DNA from: Paenibacillus riograndensis SBR5
Lineage (GTDB): Bacteria; Bacillota; Bacilli; Paenibacillales; Paenibacillaceae
DNA length: 64,000 bases
Assembly: GCF_000981585.1 (NCBI RefSeq)
Contig: NZ_LN831776.1
Span: forward strand, 6,617,187 to 6,681,186
Reading direction: 5' to 3'
Shown one piece after another: positions 61,615 through 64,000 of this stretch (position 1 is the first letter of the stretch; every line of letters starts with the position of its first letter). The notes beneath the pieces were generated by a model. It saw only the letters and a list, made by a program, of their open reading frames with translations. It searched no databases and was not told the origin of the DNA. Made by a program: the position numbers and the translations under genes.

Positions 61615-61783
61615 CATAACAAGCTAATTCTTCCATGTCAATATTCCTTAACTTATATAAAAAAAGTAAATACATTTGCCTGTCCAGATTGGAGGAAAAT
61701 CCTTTTTATGTGTCGAAATGTAAATCGAATTGTTTTTTTGTGCTCTGCATATCCAAATCCATATGATGAAGGCAGGTAATTCG

Positions 61784-62857
61784 ATGAGGATCTCCATTGT
61801 TTGCAGGGAACTGTCCGGCAGAGGCGGGATGGAAACGGTATTTAAAAATGTAATCACACACTTGATGCAGAAGGGTGATGAGGTTGAACTCATTATATTT
61901 GGGGGATCGCATGATAAAAAGTGGCTGGAGTCGGTTCCGCATCACATTATTGAAATGCCCCGATCCAACCTGATAAAAATTTATTATAATTCGCTGGTTG
62001 TATATTCCAGACTGCTGCGCAATTTCAATCCTGAGGTCATTCTGGTGACTGATCCCTACTTTATCTATCAAACAAAATTGGTGACTTCCCGGATGAAAAG
62101 AAAACCAGCCATTGGGTCCTGGGTTCACTTTGAGCTGTCTGCGTTAATAAAGGTTCAGCAGCTGGCCTCGGCCCACTTCCATTTGGCCATTAGCAAAGGA
62201 ATTGGCAGGCAAATTGAGAAAGTGAACGGGGGCAGAAGCGATAATGTCCATATCATCTATAATCCTGTCGCCATTTCTGAAATGACCGTGCCTCGACCGG
62301 ATATCGCCACTTTTTTGTATGTAGGCCGGCTGGAAGATGAGTATAAAAAAATAAGTGATTTCTTAAAGGCCCTCTCTCAATTAAAGGGAGAGTTCAAAAC
62401 CATTATGATTGGCGACGGGCCGGATCATGAACCATTAGTTGCCTTGTCCCGGCAATTGGGGATCAATGACAGGGTTGAATGGAGAGGCTGGCAATATAAC
62501 CCCTGGGATCAACTCCCTCCCGTTTCCTGTTTAGTATTAACATCACGGCTGGAAGGATTTGGACTGGTGCTTGTTGAGGCTATGTCCAAAGGCATACCAT
62601 GCATCAGCACAGATTGCCCATCAGGTCCATCCGAGATTATCCGCGGAGGCGAGAACGGATGGTTAGTTCCCCCCGGTGATGTCGGGGCTATTTCCTCCAT
62701 GCTGCAAAATGTCATTGATCAACCGGAAATACTGCCGTCACAGGAGGCGGTTCGGGAATCTGTAAAGCATTTTGATACCAGCCTCCTGATGAATAAGCTA
62801 CGGGATGTCCTTCAGGCGGAAATTAACAAAAAAGATAAAAATATCCTTTCTGTTTGA
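61784..62857 (+). CDS. Glycosyltransferase family 4
   Basis: A 357-residue GT-B enzyme: N-terminal RISIVCRELSGRGGMETVFK with the GGxE loop, then the C-terminal nucleotide-sugar domain with LYVGRLEDEYKKISDFLKAL, GDGPDHEPL and the E-x7-E motif in TSRLEGFGLVLVEAMSKGIP. ATG 61784 has CAGGT upstream; in-frame ATGs at 61730 and 61763 lack a site. Resembles WaaG/TagE-type transferases for cell-surface glycans. Convergent with the next gene. Confidence 0.9.
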   Translation: MRISIVCRELSGRGGMETVFKNVITHLMQKGDEVELIIFGGSHDKKWLESVPHHIIEMPRSNLIKIYYNSLVVYSRLLRNFNPEVILVTDPYFIYQTKLVTSRMKRKPAIGSWVHFELSALIKVQQLASAHFHLAISKGIGRQIEKVNGGRSDNVHIIYNPVAISEMTVPRPDIATFLYVGRLEDEYKKISDFLKALSQLKGEFKTIMIGDGPDHEPLVALSRQLGINDRVEWRGWQYNPWDQLPPVSCLVLTSRLEGFGLVLVEAMSKGIPCISTDCPSGPSEIIRGGENGWLVPPGDVGAISSMLQNVIDQPEILPSQEAVRESVKHFDTSLLMNKLRDVLQAEINKKDKNILSV

Positions 62858-62884
62858 TTGCTTATATTAGCAAGCGCTGTTCTG

Positions 62885-64000
62885 CTAAATTCCTTTTTGT
62901 CTTAGGAATGAGAATATAGAATCGACCGCAAGCCTGACTCCTCCGGACAATTGGAACGAGCGTTTCAGCTTGTCTCCGTTCTCTTTGTACTTTTTATCCT
63001 GATAAATTTTGTAAGCCGTTTCACGCAGCTCCCTAGGGCTAATCTCAGAATTCCTTACATAAATCCCAGCCTCCATGTCATCCAAATGGCTGGATATGGT
63101 GAACTGGTCGGCTCCCTGTGGAAACATGATCATGGGTACATTATTGTGAACAGCCTCGCACACACTATTATATCCCCCATGTGTGATGAAGACGTCTGCT
63201 CTTTCCAAGACATCCATCTGGGGGTGAAAGGCACTCAAATAAAAATTATCAGGGACGGGGATATCGCCAATATCCACAAGACTGCCAATGGACATTACAA
63301 TCTGCCATTCGGTATCCCTGAACGCATCAAAGCACTTTTGATAAAAGCCGGGGCGGTTCGTATAGATTGAGCCTAACGAAATATAGATAAGCGGCTTGCC
63401 CGACATCTCTTCGATACGGGAATCTACGCCTGTCCGATCCTGACGGATGTTAGGTCCGATGAATGCATAGCTTTCATCAAAGGTATCCGCAAACGGCTGA
63501 AACTCTTTTGTGGTGTATACAATATTAAGCTCCTCCCGTCCTGTAAATGCATCAAGCGCATCAAAGTCCTTGATTCCATGAGCCATAGCGATTTGCTTGG
63601 ACATTACGTCCAATTCTTCGCTTAAACGGCTCTTCCCAAGAGAATCCAGGTATTCCTGTCCTTTGTCAGGGGGAATGCGAAATACATTTTCCAGGAAGTA
63701 CAATGGAGCAGCATCGATCATGGTTTTGTTAATAGCAAAGGTAAGCACGTAGCACAAGACCGGGACATCAAGGACACTGGCTAGTTGTTTCCCCCAAAAG
63801 GCATCACAGTCCCGGATGATATAATCCGGGTTATCGGCCATAACCTCCGGCAAGATGGCGTTGATGATCTTTTTGCTTTTTTCGATGACCCCCGGCACGA
63901 GATAGTTTAGCAGTACTTTGGGATGTTCGACCTCAATAGTAGTGGCGCTGTTGTCGAACATCCCTCTTGCGTGCCCATAGCTTCGGAATGTCACCCCCAT
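62885..64000 (-). CDS. Macrolide-type UDP-glycosyltransferase (MGT/YjiC), partial (5' end beyond window)
   Basis: At least 371 residues; the N-terminal 20-30 residues lie beyond the right edge, since the Met at the edge is inside the N-terminal domain (MGVTFRSYGHARGMF, which matches an internal position of YjiC-like enzymes). GT-B fold with the C-terminal donor-site motif VFITHGGYNSVCEAVHNNVP, then MIMFPQGADQFTISSHL. Such enzymes glucosylate macrolides, flavonoids or lipids and often give drug tolerance. Confidence 0.9.
   Translation of the reverse strand: MGVTFRSYGHARGMFDNSATTIEVEHPKVLLNYLVPGVIEKSKKIINAILPEVMADNPDYIIRDCDAFWGKQLASVLDVPVLCYVLTFAINKTMIDAAPLYFLENVFRIPPDKGQEYLDSLGKSRLSEELDVMSKQIAMAHGIKDFDALDAFTGREELNIVYTTKEFQPFADTFDESYAFIGPNIRQDRTGVDSRIEEMSGKPLIYISLGSIYTNRPGFYQKCFDAFRDTEWQIVMSIGSLVDIGDIPVPDNFYLSAFHPQMDVLERADVFITHGGYNSVCEAVHNNVPMIMFPQGADQFTISSHLDDMEAGIYVRNSEISPRELRETAYKIYQDKKYKENGDKLKRSFQLSGGVRLAVDSIFSFLRQKGI

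Noticed and set aside
63998-64000. The Met codon at the right edge as the true start of the macrolide-type glycosyltransferase
   Set aside because: The usual N-terminal strand and loop of the family are missing, so the gene must continue beyond the window.

Overview
The window reads as chromosome of an endospore-forming member of the Bacillota, most likely a Paenibacillus. Supporting features: a GerA/GerB/GerC germination operon, YunB and a LytH-like spore endopeptidase, a large SLH-anchored beta-glucanase, LacI- and AraC-controlled polysaccharide-use genes of the lpl/yte type, strong AGGAGG ribosome sites with frequent TTG/GTG starts, and a receptor-plus-peptide locus resembling the Alo quorum-sensing systems of Paenibacillus. 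No rRNA, tRNA, phage, transposase or CRISPR array is visible. All identifications come from reading the sequence; no database search was run.

Layout. 1-9.9 kb: lipA (cut by the window edge) divergent from a LytH-like M23 peptidase; a TetR regulator followed by a MacB/FtsX-type ABC exporter with a long operator-like dyad; a GH13 cyclomaltodextrinase-type enzyme divergent from a LacI regulator; an esterase-like hydrolase. 10-22 kb: a surface-protein glycosylation island, with a protein of thirteen 27-residue Ser/Thr-rich repeats ending in a DUF6385-like domain, three glycosyltransferases with TPR-like tails downstream on +, and three more glycosyltransferase-type genes converging on -. 22-28.8 kb: an unknown protein, yunB, a DedA/TVP38 membrane protein, the opuA glycine-betaine importer and a divergent GbsR-type regulator. 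28.8-36.7 kb: a 1680-residue SLH/GH16/CBM glucanase divergent from a LacI regulator, then fabH with a FapR-type box. 37-41.8 kb: a Btr-type AraC regulator and a Fur-box-led siderophore importer without its own ATPase. 42.1-46.9 kb: a GH105 unsaturated rhamnogalacturonyl hydrolase behind an lplABC-like sugar importer. 46.9-50 kb: an RRNPP-type receptor with two 39-residue peptide genes embedded in structured repeats. 50-54.8 kb: a second solute-binding lipoprotein divergent from a membrane AraC regulator, then an LppM-like protein. 54.9-58.7 kb: ger operon. 58.7-64 kb: a regulator plus ABC-2 transporter operon and two glycosyltransferases.

The most interesting part is 47.0-49.6 kb: a TTG-started HTH/TPR receptor overlaps by 38 nt a signal-peptide-like gene, and a second gene of the same length (39 codons), with the same N-terminus and the same HG-[DE]-G C-terminus, lies about 320 bp further downstream. 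Both have strong ribosome sites, and a 12-bp perfect terminator closes the locus. Around the second peptide gene are two copies of a roughly 160-bp foldable repeat with a compensatory base change in its central hairpin and a 183-bp element with inverted ends. The second most interesting part is the repeat-protein/glycosyltransferase island, whose repeat array shows a 162-bp higher-order period, a sign of recent amplification.
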